Source: a virus
Length of the DNA stretch: 64,000 bases
IMG/VR virus record: IMGVR_UViG_3300032267_000607
Span: 80,835 to 144,834 of that record
Direction: 5' to 3' (one strand)
Shown: piece by piece, positions 1-7,467 of the stretch
Numbering within the stretch: the stretch's first letter is position 1
Layout of the letters: the number at the start of each line of letters is the position of its first letter
Translations under genes and position numbers: made by a program
Notes under the pieces: model-generated
Seen by the model: only the letters and a program-made list of their open reading frames with translations
What the model was told of the DNA's origin: nothing
The model's database searches: none

Positions 1-203
1 GTGGAGTTATTTGTGATGTAGTGAGCACAGAAGATGGTGTTTTTGAAGCAATGGCAAGACCTGAAACTGTAAGTGCTGAATTTACAAATAGAATTAAAGC
101 ATTCGAAGATGCTGATGATATCTTTAATGATATAAATTATTTAGAAATTAAAGATGATTTAGAAACATTTGTAGATGAAAACAATATAAGCCATAGTCAC
201 TAA
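1..203 (+). CDS. C-terminal end of an unidentified protein (5' truncated by window)
   Basis: The reading frame is open from the first base of the window (frame starting at base 3), so this is most likely the last ~66 residues of a longer gene. A GTG at 21 could act as a start but has no good ribosome binding site. The visible part ends in an acidic tail rich in Asp and Glu. I do not recognise the family. The next small gene starts one base after the stop, which suggests an operon. Confidence 0.6.
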   Translation, partial: GVICDVVSTEDGVFEAMARPETVSAEFTNRIKAFEDADDIFNDINYLEIKDDLETFVDENNISHSH

Positions 204-204
204 T

Positions 205-330
205 ATGCTTAATACATTTTTATTAATTGTTTTAATTTGGGGGATTTACTCTCACGTACAAGTACAAAGACGTATAGAACTTCACTTAGAAGAAATAAAA
301 TATAATCTAAGAGAAAGAATGAGAAAATGA
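205..330 (+). CDS. Small single-pass membrane protein (41 aa), unknown
   Basis: A 41-residue reading frame starting ATG one base after the previous stop and overlapping the next ATG in an ATGA arrangement, so translation is probably coupled. Residues 4-15 form a hydrophobic membrane segment (FLLIVLIWGIY), followed by a basic, amphipathic helix-like tail rich in Arg, Lys and Glu. Such small phage membrane proteins are common and mostly of unknown role. No family recognised. Confidence 0.5.
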   Translation: MLNTFLLIVLIWGIYSHVQVQRRIELHLEEIKYNLRERMRK

Positions 331-536
331 AAGAAGTCACTATCATTAGAAATAGAAAATCTAAAACTTTTACATTTAACAAAAATACTTTCTTAAAATT
401 CTTAGATGAAAAAGAATATTTTAGATCTGAAGAGTTAGCAAAACAAGTAGTAAATGAAGTTTGGGCATTAGAAAAAGGTGAAAGTTTTAAAGTAATGGGA
501 TATATGTTCACAACAGAAAATTATATAAATGATTAA
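327..536 (+). CDS. Hypothetical protein (69 aa)
   Basis: A 69-residue soluble protein, mixed alpha/beta in appearance, with a basic N-terminal half (residues 5-25) and no cysteine. Its ATG overlaps the stop of the small membrane gene before it and its stop overlaps the ATG of the next gene, so it is one link in a translationally coupled chain. I do not recognise it. Confidence 0.6.
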   Translation: MKEVTIIRNRKSKTFTFNKNTFLKFLDEKEYFRSEELAKQVVNEVWALEKGESFKVMGYMFTTENYIND

Positions 537-792
537 ACAATTAGTAATACCAAAACAAACACATTATTGTGCTGATGCCTATGCATCATCAATTGATAAA
601 ACCACAATAAATTTTATCAAAGAATATATGTTTTTAAAACTTAAATTTAAAGCAGAAGTGAAATATAATGAGCAAAAAGATATTACTTTTGTTGAAATAG
701 ATCAAATTGATGGCGATTATACAAATGTCGTTATGTTAAAAGGTAATCCACAAGTAAATAATATTAAAGATTGGTTAATAAACAAATGGTAA
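529..792 (+). CDS. Hypothetical protein (87 aa)
   Basis: An 87-residue protein that overlaps both neighbours by a few bases. It has a pattern suggesting beta strands with an alternating charged/hydrophobic stretch (residues 40-70) and ends in a Trp-rich helix. Nothing in it points to a catalytic family. Same-strand overlap supports that it is a real gene of the small-gene operon at the left end. Confidence 0.6.
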   Translation: MIKQLVIPKQTHYCADAYASSIDKTTINFIKEYMFLKLKFKAEVKYNEQKDITFVEIDQIDGDYTNVVMLKGNPQVNNIKDWLINKW

Positions 793-1001
793 ATAATAAC
801 ATAATTTTAATAGAAGAATATAAAAAGAAACTAGACCAGCAAGAAAAACTTATTGCAGAACAATCTTTTAAAATAAATGATTTAAAAGATGTGATTGATC
901 GTATGCACGAAGATATGGAAAATTTAACAAGAACCATAAAAAAAATGACATACTTAGATCCTGTTGATAGTATGTCTTTTAAAGATGATGAGAAAGATTA
1001 A
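786..1001 (+). CDS. Small coiled-coil protein (71 aa)
   Basis: I place the start at the ATG at 786, which overlaps the preceding stop, rather than at an upstream TTG. Residues 7-55 are a continuous charged heptad-like helix (many Lys, Glu, Gln with Leu/Ile spacing), so the protein is probably a coiled coil, followed by an acidic tail. Role unknown; it may bind a host or phage protein. Confidence 0.6.
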   Translation: MVNNNIILIEEYKKKLDQQEKLIAEQSFKINDLKDVIDRMHEDMENLTRTIKKMTYLDPVDSMSFKDDEKD

Positions 1002-1007
1002 TATTAA

Positions 1008-1250
1008 ATGAACGATCCAATAAGACAACAGGACTTATATCATCTTTATGCCAGTATTCGTGAACGTTTGCATAGGATAGCAAATGAAAATCATCCAGAT
1101 CCTCTGCAGAATCAGATCCGTCGCGAGATGGCAGAAGAATTGCTAGAATATTTACGCAATAATGAAGCAGGATTAAATAGTCAAGTTAGTTATAAAGAAC
1201 AATGGATAACTGGTGAAATAGAAAATAGAAAGAATAATCAATATGAATAA
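1008..1250 (+). CDS. Hypothetical protein (80 aa)
   Basis: An 80-residue, mostly helical, charged protein beginning six bases after the previous stop. Its residues 18-50 look like two helices separated by a Pro-Asp-Pro turn. The stop overlaps the start of the 46-residue gene that follows. No family recognised. Confidence 0.6.
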   Translation: MNDPIRQQDLYHLYASIRERLHRIANENHPDPLQNQIRREMAEELLEYLRNNEAGLNSQVSYKEQWITGEIENRKNNQYE

Positions 1251-1383
1251 AAAGAAAAAATTAAGTAAAAAATGGGTATTGGATGGTTTTTATTTTGATG
1301 GTAAAGATCACTTTGATTTATATAAAGATCATAGTGGTAATGTAAAACGTGTTAAACAAAAGAAAAAATTAAAAGTTTGTTAA
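1243..1383 (+). CDS. Small basic protein (46 aa)
   Basis: A 46-residue frame whose ATG lies inside the end of the previous gene and whose TAA overlaps the ATG of the next (TAATG). Both ends are Lys-rich (KKKKLSKK and KQKKKLK), while the middle (WVLDGFYFDGKDHFDLY) looks like a small beta hairpin. This could be a nucleic-acid-binding peptide; that is inference from charge only. Confidence 0.55.
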   Translation: MNKKKKLSKKWVLDGFYFDGKDHFDLYKDHSGNVKRVKQKKKLKVC

Positions 1384-1925
1384 TGCAAAAAGAACCAGTT
1401 AAATGGTATGATCGCTCGGCTGATTTTAGAAGACTTTCAGATATTGAAATGAGTGAATGCTTACGCAAATTAAAAATTTCTAAATTACATGTTAATATTC
1501 AAGACGATATGTATATGTGTCTTGCTAATTTAAGAGATTTAGGTTCTATTTCATCATTTAATAATGAATTAAAAGAAAACTTCTTTGTTTATTGTAAAGA
1601 AGTTGGCATAGATATTGAAAACTATAAAAGATCAGATGAAAAAAGAGTTATGACTGCTTCTTTTGCTAGTATAATATGGGATAAAATAGTTAAATTAATA
1701 AATGCTAATGAAGCAGATTCTTCTAAAAGAGTTAAGGGTATAAAAAAACTAGTTCTCTTTCGTTTATTACAAAAAGAATTACCAGATCTTGATAAGAAAC
1801 ATATTCATAAGAATGTAAAGAATAATATTAAATTAGGTGCTTTAGAATATCATCAACAATCAAAATCAAGTAAGTTAATTCGTAAAGGACAATACTGGAG
1901 CACGTATGTTAAAGTCAATAAGTAA
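1383..1925 (+). CDS. Hypothetical protein (180 aa)
   Basis: The ATG at 1383 overlaps the previous stop and is preferred over an upstream TTG at 1377. The protein is 180 residues, strongly helical and basic at the C terminus, with a Lys/His-rich segment (residues about 140-155). No catalytic motif is visible. It overlaps the desaturase gene by 20 bases, so the two are probably translated together. I do not recognise the family. Confidence 0.65.
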   Translation: MQKEPVKWYDRSADFRRLSDIEMSECLRKLKISKLHVNIQDDMYMCLANLRDLGSISSFNNELKENFFVYCKEVGIDIENYKRSDEKRVMTASFASIIWDKIVKLINANEADSSKRVKGIKKLVLFRLLQKELPDLDKKHIHKNVKNNIKLGALEYHQQSKSSKLIRKGQYWSTYVKVNK

Positions 1926-2751
1926 TTTTAGTTGGGAAGAATTTTCAACACGTAATAATTTATATTTTCGTGTTGCTTATTATATTTTTGTACATGTATT
2001 AGCATTACTCGCATTTAAATATGCTACACTAACTACATTCTTTACATTTATATTATTCTGGTGGTTTGGTGCTTGGGCTGTATCAGGTTATACTCATAGA
2101 ACACTATCACATAAATCTATTGTAGTTAAGAATAAATATTTAGAGCATTTAAGTAATATATTTGCTATATACGCAGGGATTGGCACACCTTTAGGATGGG
2201 CAGCATTGCATCGTATGCATCACACTCATCTTGATACTGAGTTAGATCCACATAGCCCACATAGAATAGGGTTTTGGAGATCTTATTTACATTTATGGGA
2301 TTGGCGTAAAGAAGATGTACCATTAAAATATACAGCAGGATTATTTCGTAATCGTATTGCTGTTTATTATCACAATCGTGCTTTACCTACTTTATTATTA
2401 TTCTGGTTTGGTTTATTCTTTATATCAGAATTTTTAAAAGTAAATCTAGGACTATTAGGTGGATTAGAAGTTTGTATTGGTGCAGCATTAGCTGTAGTTG
2501 CAGGATTGCATGGTATGGGTGTGACAAATGCAGTAAGTCATAGTCACGAAATACCAAAACAAGTTGTGTCTCTTGATCCAATCGCAGGAGCATTCGTTAA
2601 TTGGGGCGAAGGAAATCATGAATATCATCACGCAAAACCAATGAATTATAGTTTTGGTGATGGCATATCAGATCCTGTCGCAAGAACTGCCGAATTATTC
2701 GAAAAATTAGAATTAGTTCAAATCAACAGAACGAGTGAATTAAATGGATAA
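1906..2751 (+). CDS. Membrane fatty-acid desaturase (delta-9 type)
   Basis: A 281-residue integral membrane di-iron desaturase of the acyl-CoA/acyl-lipid delta-9 family, which puts a double bond into a saturated acyl chain using O2 and reductant. The three histidine boxes are all present: HRTLSH (H64, H69), HRMHH (H102, H105, H106, with H108 just after) and HEYHH (H238, H241, H242). Hydrophobic pairs at about residues 18-58 and 155-215 give the four membrane spans of the family, and the length is typical of short bacterial forms. There is no fused cytochrome b5, so a host ferredoxin or similar donor would be needed. Marine T4-like phages are known to carry desaturases; a role in changing host membrane fluidity is inferred. 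It overlaps the gene before it and the lipoprotein gene after it. Confidence 0.93.
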   Translation: MLKSISNFSWEEFSTRNNLYFRVAYYIFVHVLALLAFKYATLTTFFTFILFWWFGAWAVSGYTHRTLSHKSIVVKNKYLEHLSNIFAIYAGIGTPLGWAALHRMHHTHLDTELDPHSPHRIGFWRSYLHLWDWRKEDVPLKYTAGLFRNRIAVYYHNRALPTLLLFWFGLFFISEFLKVNLGLLGGLEVCIGAALAVVAGLHGMGVTNAVSHSHEIPKQVVSLDPIAGAFVNWGEGNHEYHHAKPMNYSFGDGISDPVARTAELFEKLELVQINRTSELNG

Positions 2752-2899
2752 AACATTATATAAAACTGGTATATTTTTTGCTGTAATAACAATTATAGCA
2801 TTTTTTTTAATTTCGTGTACAACTACTCCAACGGAAACTACAAAACCGATGGAAAAAGTTATAGATGGATTTAAAAGTATAATCATACCAACACCATAA
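2744..2899 (+). CDS. Small putative lipoprotein (51 aa)
   Basis: A short gene whose ATG overlaps the end of the desaturase gene. It starts with a charged tip, then a hydrophobic stretch (residues 9-22) ending in the lipobox-like LISC with Cys25, followed by a Thr/Pro-rich 26-residue mature part. This is what a lipoprotein signal peptide cut before Cys25 looks like. Small phage lipoproteins can act as outer-membrane spanins, but no partner inner-membrane spanin is evident beside it, so the role is open. Confidence 0.6.
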   Translation: MDKTLYKTGIFFAVITIIAFFLISCTTTPTETTKPMEKVIDGFKSIIIPTP

Positions 2900-2909
2900 T
2901 CCGTTTTAT

Positions 2910-2986
2910 TCACTCGTAGTTCAATTGGATAGAATACCAGTCTACGAAACTGGGGGTTGCAAGTTCGAGTCTTGCCGAGTGAGCCA
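2910..2986 (+). tRNA. tRNA-Arg (anticodon ACG)
   Basis: A full cloverleaf: the acceptor stem TCACTCG pairs with CGAGTGA over seven bases, discriminator G then encoded CCA. The anticodon stem CCAGT/ACTGG closes the loop CTACGAA, giving anticodon ACG for CGN arginine codons. The T arm is GCAAG-TTCGAGT-CTTGC. An A34 anticodon needs conversion to inosine by host TadA. It sits alone between the lipoprotein gene and a putative late promoter. Confidence 0.93.
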
Positions 2987-2991
2987 AATGA

Positions 2992-3001
2992 TAACTAAAT
3001 A
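2992..3001 (+). promoter_or_regulatory. Putative late promoter (TAACTAAATA)
   Basis: The ten bases TAACTAAATA resemble the T4-type late promoter -10 element TATAAATA and recur exactly at 12836 and 35523, each just before a gene start. Here the element lies 7 bases before the ATG at 3008 and after the tRNA, not overlapping any stop codon. Late function is inference from similarity and position. Confidence 0.4.
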
Positions 3002-3007
3002 GATTAT

Positions 3008-3679
3008 ATGAATTTTGTTGTAAATTTACCACATATACAATGCTGGATTAAAAAAGAGTTTCTCTATGACTTTAAAAAAGGTTTCGGAGAATATGTTCCA
3101 TGTACTTGGGTGACTCTTAAATCTATTCCACGTAGAGCATTCTACATTGAGAGTTATTTACCAGAGTATGGAGCACTCTATGATAAACTTCCTATAAGTG
3201 CTTATGTGTGGAAAACTGATATTGATTTAGATAAACAACTTCCTTTAGATTTTTTACAACTATGGGATGGTTTTAGTTATCATATTACAGTAATTGAAAA
3301 ACAATACCTACAACATTCTCGTGTTGAGATTATATTAAGAGATGGTTCACGTATGGGTGGTGAATATCTATTTACAGTAGATAGTGCTCATGCTGATCCA
3401 AATATTCCAAACGTCACCGAGTCAGAAGTTCCTACAGAACACAAATCACACAATATTGGTAAATTAGATAATGGGCAATGGTTCGCTCAGCCAAATAATC
3501 GTATGCTTTTCTTCGAATCAAGTGCAAATAAAGCTAAAGGTTTAAATGTGCCTGATTTTAAAGTAAGTTCAAAATATTATCATTGTGAACAGAATCCAAA
3601 ATGGGTATTCGGAGATTCCGATGAATACTTTTATCCATCATATGAAATCAACAAGAAACCTACTAAAAATGATAATTAA
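3008..3679 (+). CDS. Conserved phage protein, unknown (223 aa)
   Basis: A 223-residue soluble protein whose general look (N-terminal beta-rich half, a C-terminal segment with a CEQNPKWVFGDSDEYFY motif near residues 194-210) is that of conserved hypothetical proteins of marine T4-like phages. I cannot name a function. It starts the accessory island right after a late-promoter-like element and overlaps the next gene by 11 bases. Confidence 0.75.
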   Translation: MNFVVNLPHIQCWIKKEFLYDFKKGFGEYVPCTWVTLKSIPRRAFYIESYLPEYGALYDKLPISAYVWKTDIDLDKQLPLDFLQLWDGFSYHITVIEKQYLQHSRVEIILRDGSRMGGEYLFTVDSAHADPNIPNVTESEVPTEHKSHNIGKLDNGQWFAQPNNRMLFFESSANKAKGLNVPDFKVSSKYYHCEQNPKWVFGDSDEYFYPSYEINKKPTKNDN

Positions 3680-4352
3680 TCATAAAGCATTAGATTCTAA
3701 ACTTTGTCCTTTACCATTAACTGCAGAGGGTATGCAGTGGATGGAAAATGATAATACATATGAAAAACAAACTAAATTATGGGTGCCAATTAAATACCAT
3801 AATTCTGATTTTTTAAAATGGACTATGAATATAGGATTAAGTATTACAGACATAGAATTATTTTGTAATCCAGCAAATCATTCAATGCCTGTACATCTAG
3901 ATGGAAATGAATTACATGATGAATTTAAATTGAATTATGCATTTAATCCAAGAGGAAATAGTTTAATGAATTGGTTTAAACCAAAACCTAACACAATTGG
4001 CAAACGTGAGGGTGTTAGATATAAAAATAAAGATGAGAGAAATATTGATACAGCAGATTTATATTGGTATCCTGAAGAAGTTGATTTAATTGAAAGTCAT
4101 GATGTTGAAGTTTCAATTGTTCAAGTAGGACAACCACATAACGTGACAACTACTCAACATTCTAGAAAATGTTTGTCTTGTGTATTTGATAAGAGACTTG
4201 TAAATGGTTATACTACAAACGAAGATATTATATTAAAAGAAGATCTACACATAATTGCGAAAAGAAGAGATGAAGCTGTTGGTAAAAAAATACTTCAAGA
4301 TATTGTTCCTATGTGGGAAGCAATAGATTTATTTAAAAAATATATTATATGA
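3669..4352 (+). CDS. Dioxygenase-like protein, 2OG-Fe(II)/Asp-Asn hydroxylase-like fold (paralogue 1)
   Basis: The start is set at ATG 3669 overlapping the previous stop; an upstream in-frame ATG at 3585 would overlap too much. The 227-residue protein shows the iron-ligand pattern of the double-stranded beta-helix dioxygenases: HLD (H76, D78), a distal His in GQPHNV (H157) and a following Arg (R166) suited to bind the 2-oxoglutarate carboxylate. The spacing of about 80 residues between HxD and the distal His is right for the fold. It is closest to the next two paralogues (at 4519 and 5075), sharing the G-x-PH motif. Substrate unknown; protein, lipid or small molecule are all possible. The C-terminal 50 residues are an extra helical tail. 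Confidence 0.7.
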   Translation: MIINHKALDSKLCPLPLTAEGMQWMENDNTYEKQTKLWVPIKYHNSDFLKWTMNIGLSITDIELFCNPANHSMPVHLDGNELHDEFKLNYAFNPRGNSLMNWFKPKPNTIGKREGVRYKNKDERNIDTADLYWYPEEVDLIESHDVEVSIVQVGQPHNVTTTQHSRKCLSCVFDKRLVNGYTTNEDIILKEDLHIIAKRRDEAVGKKILQDIVPMWEAIDLFKKYII

Positions 4353-4522
4353 GTCAAGGAACAATTATAGAAACTGCAGCGAATACAGTTTATTGTGATG
4401 GCTACGATTCTAGTGTAGATGACGATACTCATCCAAGAGTATTTTATACATTAAAAGAATATAAAGATGGTGAAACAAAAGCTGTTTGTTTTTATTGTGG
4501 TACAATTTTTAAAAAAATATGA
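4349..4522 (+). CDS. zf-CHCC zinc-finger protein (NDUFS6-like, 57 aa)
   Basis: A 57-residue protein overlapping the stop before it and the start after it (ATGA junctions). It has the ordered ligands Cys16 (in YCDG), His28 (in THPRVFY), and Cys47 and Cys50 (in CFYCGTIF), which is the zf-CHCC pattern of mitochondrial complex I subunit NDUFS6 and its small alphaproteobacterial homologues. The HPRVFY and CGT-x-F contexts strengthen the match. A phage copy placed among iron-dependent oxygenases might help metal or Fe-S handling, but that is inference. Confidence 0.75.
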   Translation: MSQGTIIETAANTVYCDGYDSSVDDDTHPRVFYTLKEYKDGETKAVCFYCGTIFKKI

Positions 4523-5112
4523 AAAACATTTATTGCGCAAATTTAAAACTTCCAGTTAATGATGTGATGATAGATAAAAATTGGTTAAGTAAAATGCCAA
4601 ACAAAGGACACTTTCCTATACCAGAAAAAGAAGTAAATCCTGAATTATTAGATTTTTTTGAAGGAAAGGGGATGTACTTAAAAAATGCTGATGTGTTTTG
4701 TTCTCCTCCAGGATTTTATTTACAAATACATATCGATGGAACTGATTTAGGAACAAATTCGTGTGCGATTAACTGGCAATATTGTTCTGAAAAAGGATCT
4801 TATATGCAATGGTGGAATCCAAAACCTGAATTCGCAAATAAAAATATTATAGAGCCAGAAAGTTTTAGTGAAAATAGTTATAAAATAGAAACAACACCAT
4901 ATGCTTATGCTTGGACTCCTGAAGAATGTGATTTGGTTAATACTTCTGAAGTAGGTTTTCCATCATTAGTAAATATAGGTGTGCCACACTCAATGAAAAA
5001 TGATACAAAAGTTAATCGATATGCGATTAGTTTGACATGGAAACGTTATAATGGTTCAACAGTAGAATGGGATTATGTATATGAGAAATTACAGTCATAC
5101 GTTGTGGCGTGA
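4519..5112 (+). CDS. Dioxygenase-like protein (paralogue 2)
   Basis: A 197-residue protein with HID (H71, D73), a distal His in GVPHSM (H157) and Arg167, the same layout as the gene two before it. The segment MQWWNPKP is shared in form with MNWFKPKP of paralogue 1 and MNWYDIKD of paralogue 3, showing common descent. Its start overlaps the zinc-finger gene by four bases. Fold assignment rests on motifs read by eye; the reaction is not known. Confidence 0.7.
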   Translation: MKNIYCANLKLPVNDVMIDKNWLSKMPNKGHFPIPEKEVNPELLDFFEGKGMYLKNADVFCSPPGFYLQIHIDGTDLGTNSCAINWQYCSEKGSYMQWWNPKPEFANKNIIEPESFSENSYKIETTPYAYAWTPEECDLVNTSEVGFPSLVNIGVPHSMKNDTKVNRYAISLTWKRYNGSTVEWDYVYEKLQSYVVA

Positions 5113-5701
5113 ATTAAATCTGCCAATATCACCGATTAAAAAGGATTATGTATTTCCTAAAGAATCAGATCAAGATATAGTAGCAAAATACACAGACCAT
5201 TATCATGAAAGACATTTAATTAATCAAGATTTAATTGATTGGGCTAAGTCTATAGATCTTGGTGTACTTCGTATTGAAAGGTTTTCATCTAAGCCAGACT
5301 ATCGAATGTATGTTCACACTGATAATGATGATTGGATAGATGATTTAGTTAAAATTATTTGGTGTTATTGCCCCACTGACGATCATACAATGAATTGGTA
5401 TGATATAAAAGATACCAATTATTACGATGTTGAAACAAATAACGATTCTGGTCCCACGATGCACTTTCCAGATTTTAATATTGATAAGTTAATTACGAGT
5501 ACTACTATTAAGAATAATCCTATATTGGCTAATACTGGGCGACCACACAATATTCAGAATGGAAAAAGTTATAGACATGTAGTTTGTGCTTGGTTTCACG
5601 ACTTAAAATCAAATGAAAAAATTACAGTTGATGGAAATATTTACCCAAAACCTCTTCAATGGGACGTTGCAGTGTCAAGAATGAGAAACATTATTTTATA
5701 A
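5075..5701 (+). CDS. Dioxygenase-like protein (paralogue 3)
   Basis: A 208-residue protein with HTD (H81, D83), a distal His in GRPHNI (H158) and Arg167. Its start (ATG 5075, with another ATG at 5081) lies inside the end of paralogue 2, so the pair is translationally coupled. The three upstream paralogues form one subfamily with the G-x-PH distal motif, distinct from the five downstream ones with the WR motif. The substrate is unknown. Confidence 0.68.
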   Translation: MYMRNYSHTLWRELNLPISPIKKDYVFPKESDQDIVAKYTDHYHERHLINQDLIDWAKSIDLGVLRIERFSSKPDYRMYVHTDNDDWIDDLVKIIWCYCPTDDHTMNWYDIKDTNYYDVETNNDSGPTMHFPDFNIDKLITSTTIKNNPILANTGRPHNIQNGKSYRHVVCAWFHDLKSNEKITVDGNIYPKPLQWDVAVSRMRNIIL

Positions 5702-5721
5702 ATAGAATTAAGATTTTAATT

Positions 5722-6900
5722 ATGAAACCAGTATATGTAGTTGGATATGGAATGATCGACAGTCTTGGGAATAACCCAAAAGATTGTTTTGATAAGATGT
5801 TAGATAATAAAGATTATTCTTCTGATATACCTGAATTGAAAGCAGAGAACGCAAAAGTTTTTCGTGGTGCTATATTCAATCCTGACGATTGCATTATACC
5901 AAAAGATTTTGACATTAAGATGCTTCGTTCAATGACGAATGCACAAAAGATGATGCTTCATGCAGTTGATGCAGCATTAAAAATGTCAAACCTACCCCAT
6001 CATTATGATGTTGCAACTCTTCTTTCAACAGTTTCAAACGATACTGAATTTTTAGATGAGTTGTACTTACCTACAAAGAATCATAAAAGAGTAAATCCTA
6101 GAAAATCAGCAAATCGTATTCCAGATATGGGATGTTCGCATATTTCATCTCATTATAAATTTATGGGATTAAGTGCAGCAACATTCGCAAGTTGTTCTAC
6201 TGGTCTTGTGACTATTGATTATGGAATGCGATTAGTTGATGAATATGAATATGTAATTGTCGGAGGATCTGACGCAGGTTGTTTTCCGATGGCAATTAAA
6301 TATTTTAATACATTAGGTGCTGTAGGAAATTACAGTATGCCTTTTGATAATGATCGTACAGGATTTTTAATGGGTGATGGTTGTGGTGTTTTAATATTAC
6401 AATCAGAAGCAATGGTTAAAAAGTACGGAAGTAAGGTATTCGCTAAGTTATATCCTTGTGGTATGGCGAGCGATGCTTTAGATATGACAAGCCCAGCCAA
6501 TGATGGCAGAGGTGCTCGTATAAGCATGTCTAAAGCAACAAAAGATATTGGAGAAATAGATTTTGTGTGTGCGCATGCAACATCTACACCAGTTGGTGAT
6601 CCAATAGAATACGAGACTGTAGTTAGTTTCTTGGGAGAAAAACCTATTTGGGCACCGAAGTCAAAAATAGGACATACCCTTGCAGCTGCTGGAGTGTTAG
6701 AGTGTATATATGCGATTCTTTCAATGCAAAGAGGAATCATACCACATATACAAAATTTAAAAAGTGCTTTTTGTGACACTAAAAATATTTTAGTTCGCGA
6801 GAATTTAAATACTAACAAAAAAGTTTTGCGAACATTAAATAACTCATTCGGATTTGGGGGAAAATGTATGTCGCAAGTAATAGAGGTAAATAAAGAATGA
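5722..6900 (+). CDS. Beta-ketoacyl-ACP synthase (KAS I/II, FabF-like)
   Basis: A 392-residue thiolase-fold condensing enzyme. I use ATG 5722, where the family's N terminus (VYVVGYGMIDSLG) begins. The active site is complete: Cys158 in ASCSTG, His285 in CAHATSTPVGD (usually H-G-T) and His318 in KSKIGHTLAAAG with Lys315. The glycine-rich C terminus NNSFGFGGK is also typical. Such enzymes extend acyl-ACP by two carbons; no ACP, malonyl transferase or reductase gene is seen nearby, so it would use the host's acyl carriers. With the desaturase at 1906 it points to lipid tailoring, or to a polyketide-like product. The phage role is inference. Confidence 0.92.
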   Translation: MKPVYVVGYGMIDSLGNNPKDCFDKMLDNKDYSSDIPELKAENAKVFRGAIFNPDDCIIPKDFDIKMLRSMTNAQKMMLHAVDAALKMSNLPHHYDVATLLSTVSNDTEFLDELYLPTKNHKRVNPRKSANRIPDMGCSHISSHYKFMGLSAATFASCSTGLVTIDYGMRLVDEYEYVIVGGSDAGCFPMAIKYFNTLGAVGNYSMPFDNDRTGFLMGDGCGVLILQSEAMVKKYGSKVFAKLYPCGMASDALDMTSPANDGRGARISMSKATKDIGEIDFVCAHATSTPVGDPIEYETVVSFLGEKPIWAPKSKIGHTLAAAGVLECIYAILSMQRGIIPHIQNLKSAFCDTKNILVRENLNTNKKVLRTLNNSFGFGGKCMSQVIEVNKE

Positions 6901-7049
6901 CAACAATAATACTTTTATCAATCGGTGTTATAATCGGTTGGACTTATAAGCCAGCATTTGCTGATAATTTTATAAACAAATCTAAAGAAATTTTAAGTGG
7001 TGTTTTAACTTACTTAAAAGCTCTTGTTAAAAAAGGAGACAATAAGTAA
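6897..7049 (+). CDS. Small membrane protein (50 aa)
   Basis: Starts in an ATGA overlap with the synthase gene. Residues 3-15 form a hydrophobic N-terminal segment (a membrane anchor or signal, followed by AFADNF which could be a cleavage site), then a basic amphipathic helix ending in KKGDNK. It ends one base before the speD start and its 3' end carries the ribosome binding site (AAAGGAGA) for speD. Function unknown. Confidence 0.55.
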   Translation: MTTIILLSIGVIIGWTYKPAFADNFINKSKEILSGVLTYLKALVKKGDNK

Positions 7050-7050
7050 A

Positions 7051-7467
7051 ATGGCACAAGTAGAAACAAACACAAAAACGGAATTGACAAATTCCAAGGA
7101 GATTCCCCAACGTCAAACATCTTGGGGTTATCATTTAATTATTGATGCAGCAGGTTGCACTAAAAACTTTCAAGACCCAGTGGTTTTGAAAACTTTTTTA
7201 AATGACCTTTTAGTTCGCATCGACATGAACGCATGGGGTGAGCCATGGATAACTCACTTTGCTGAAAAACCAGAGATCGCTGGATGGACAGTAATACAAG
7301 CATTGACTACAAGTTCATTAACAATACACTTTTTAGATAATAATGGTGATTGTTATTTTGACTTGTTCTCATGCAAAACTTTTGATATTGAAATGGTGAA
7401 AACTATGATAAAAGAATATTTTGATCCTATTTCAATGAAGGATCAATATTTTGTTAGACAAGCATAA
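7051..7467 (+). CDS. speD: S-adenosylmethionine decarboxylase proenzyme
   Basis: A 138-residue SpeD of the short prokaryotic class. It makes decarboxylated AdoMet, the aminopropyl donor for spermidine. Start at ATG 7051 after AAAGGAG. The catalytic set is visible with the spacing of the Thermotoga enzyme: Ser88 in TSSLTIH (self-cleavage giving the pyruvoyl group), His93 (+5) and Cys108 in LFSC (+20). The position after Ser88 is Ser where the family usually has His. speD is a recurrent auxiliary gene of marine T4-like phages. No speE is seen in the window, so the product must be used by a host enzyme. Confidence 0.92.
   Translation: MAQVETNTKTELTNSKEIPQRQTSWGYHLIIDAAGCTKNFQDPVVLKTFLNDLLVRIDMNAWGEPWITHFAEKPEIAGWTVIQALTTSSLTIHFLDNNGDCYFDLFSCKTFDIEMVKTMIKEYFDPISMKDQYFVRQA

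Noticed and set aside
21-203. Complete 60-residue gene starting at GTG 21
   Set aside because: The frame is open back to the window edge and the GTG lacks a ribosome site, so a truncated longer gene is more likely.
3585-4352. Longer start (ATG 3585) for dioxygenase-like paralogue 1
   Set aside because: It would overlap the preceding gene by 95 bases, whereas ATG 3669 overlaps by the usual few bases and fits the family N terminus.
5701-5722. Start of the beta-ketoacyl synthase at the upstream ATG 5659
   Set aside because: The condensing-enzyme fold begins at VYVVGYG, right after ATG 5722; the extra 21 residues overlap the previous gene and are not family-like.
6330-6818. 162-residue minus-strand frame opposite the beta-ketoacyl synthase gene
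   Set aside because: It lies fully inside a gene with intact catalytic residues, has no family features, and arises as a shadow of the coding strand.
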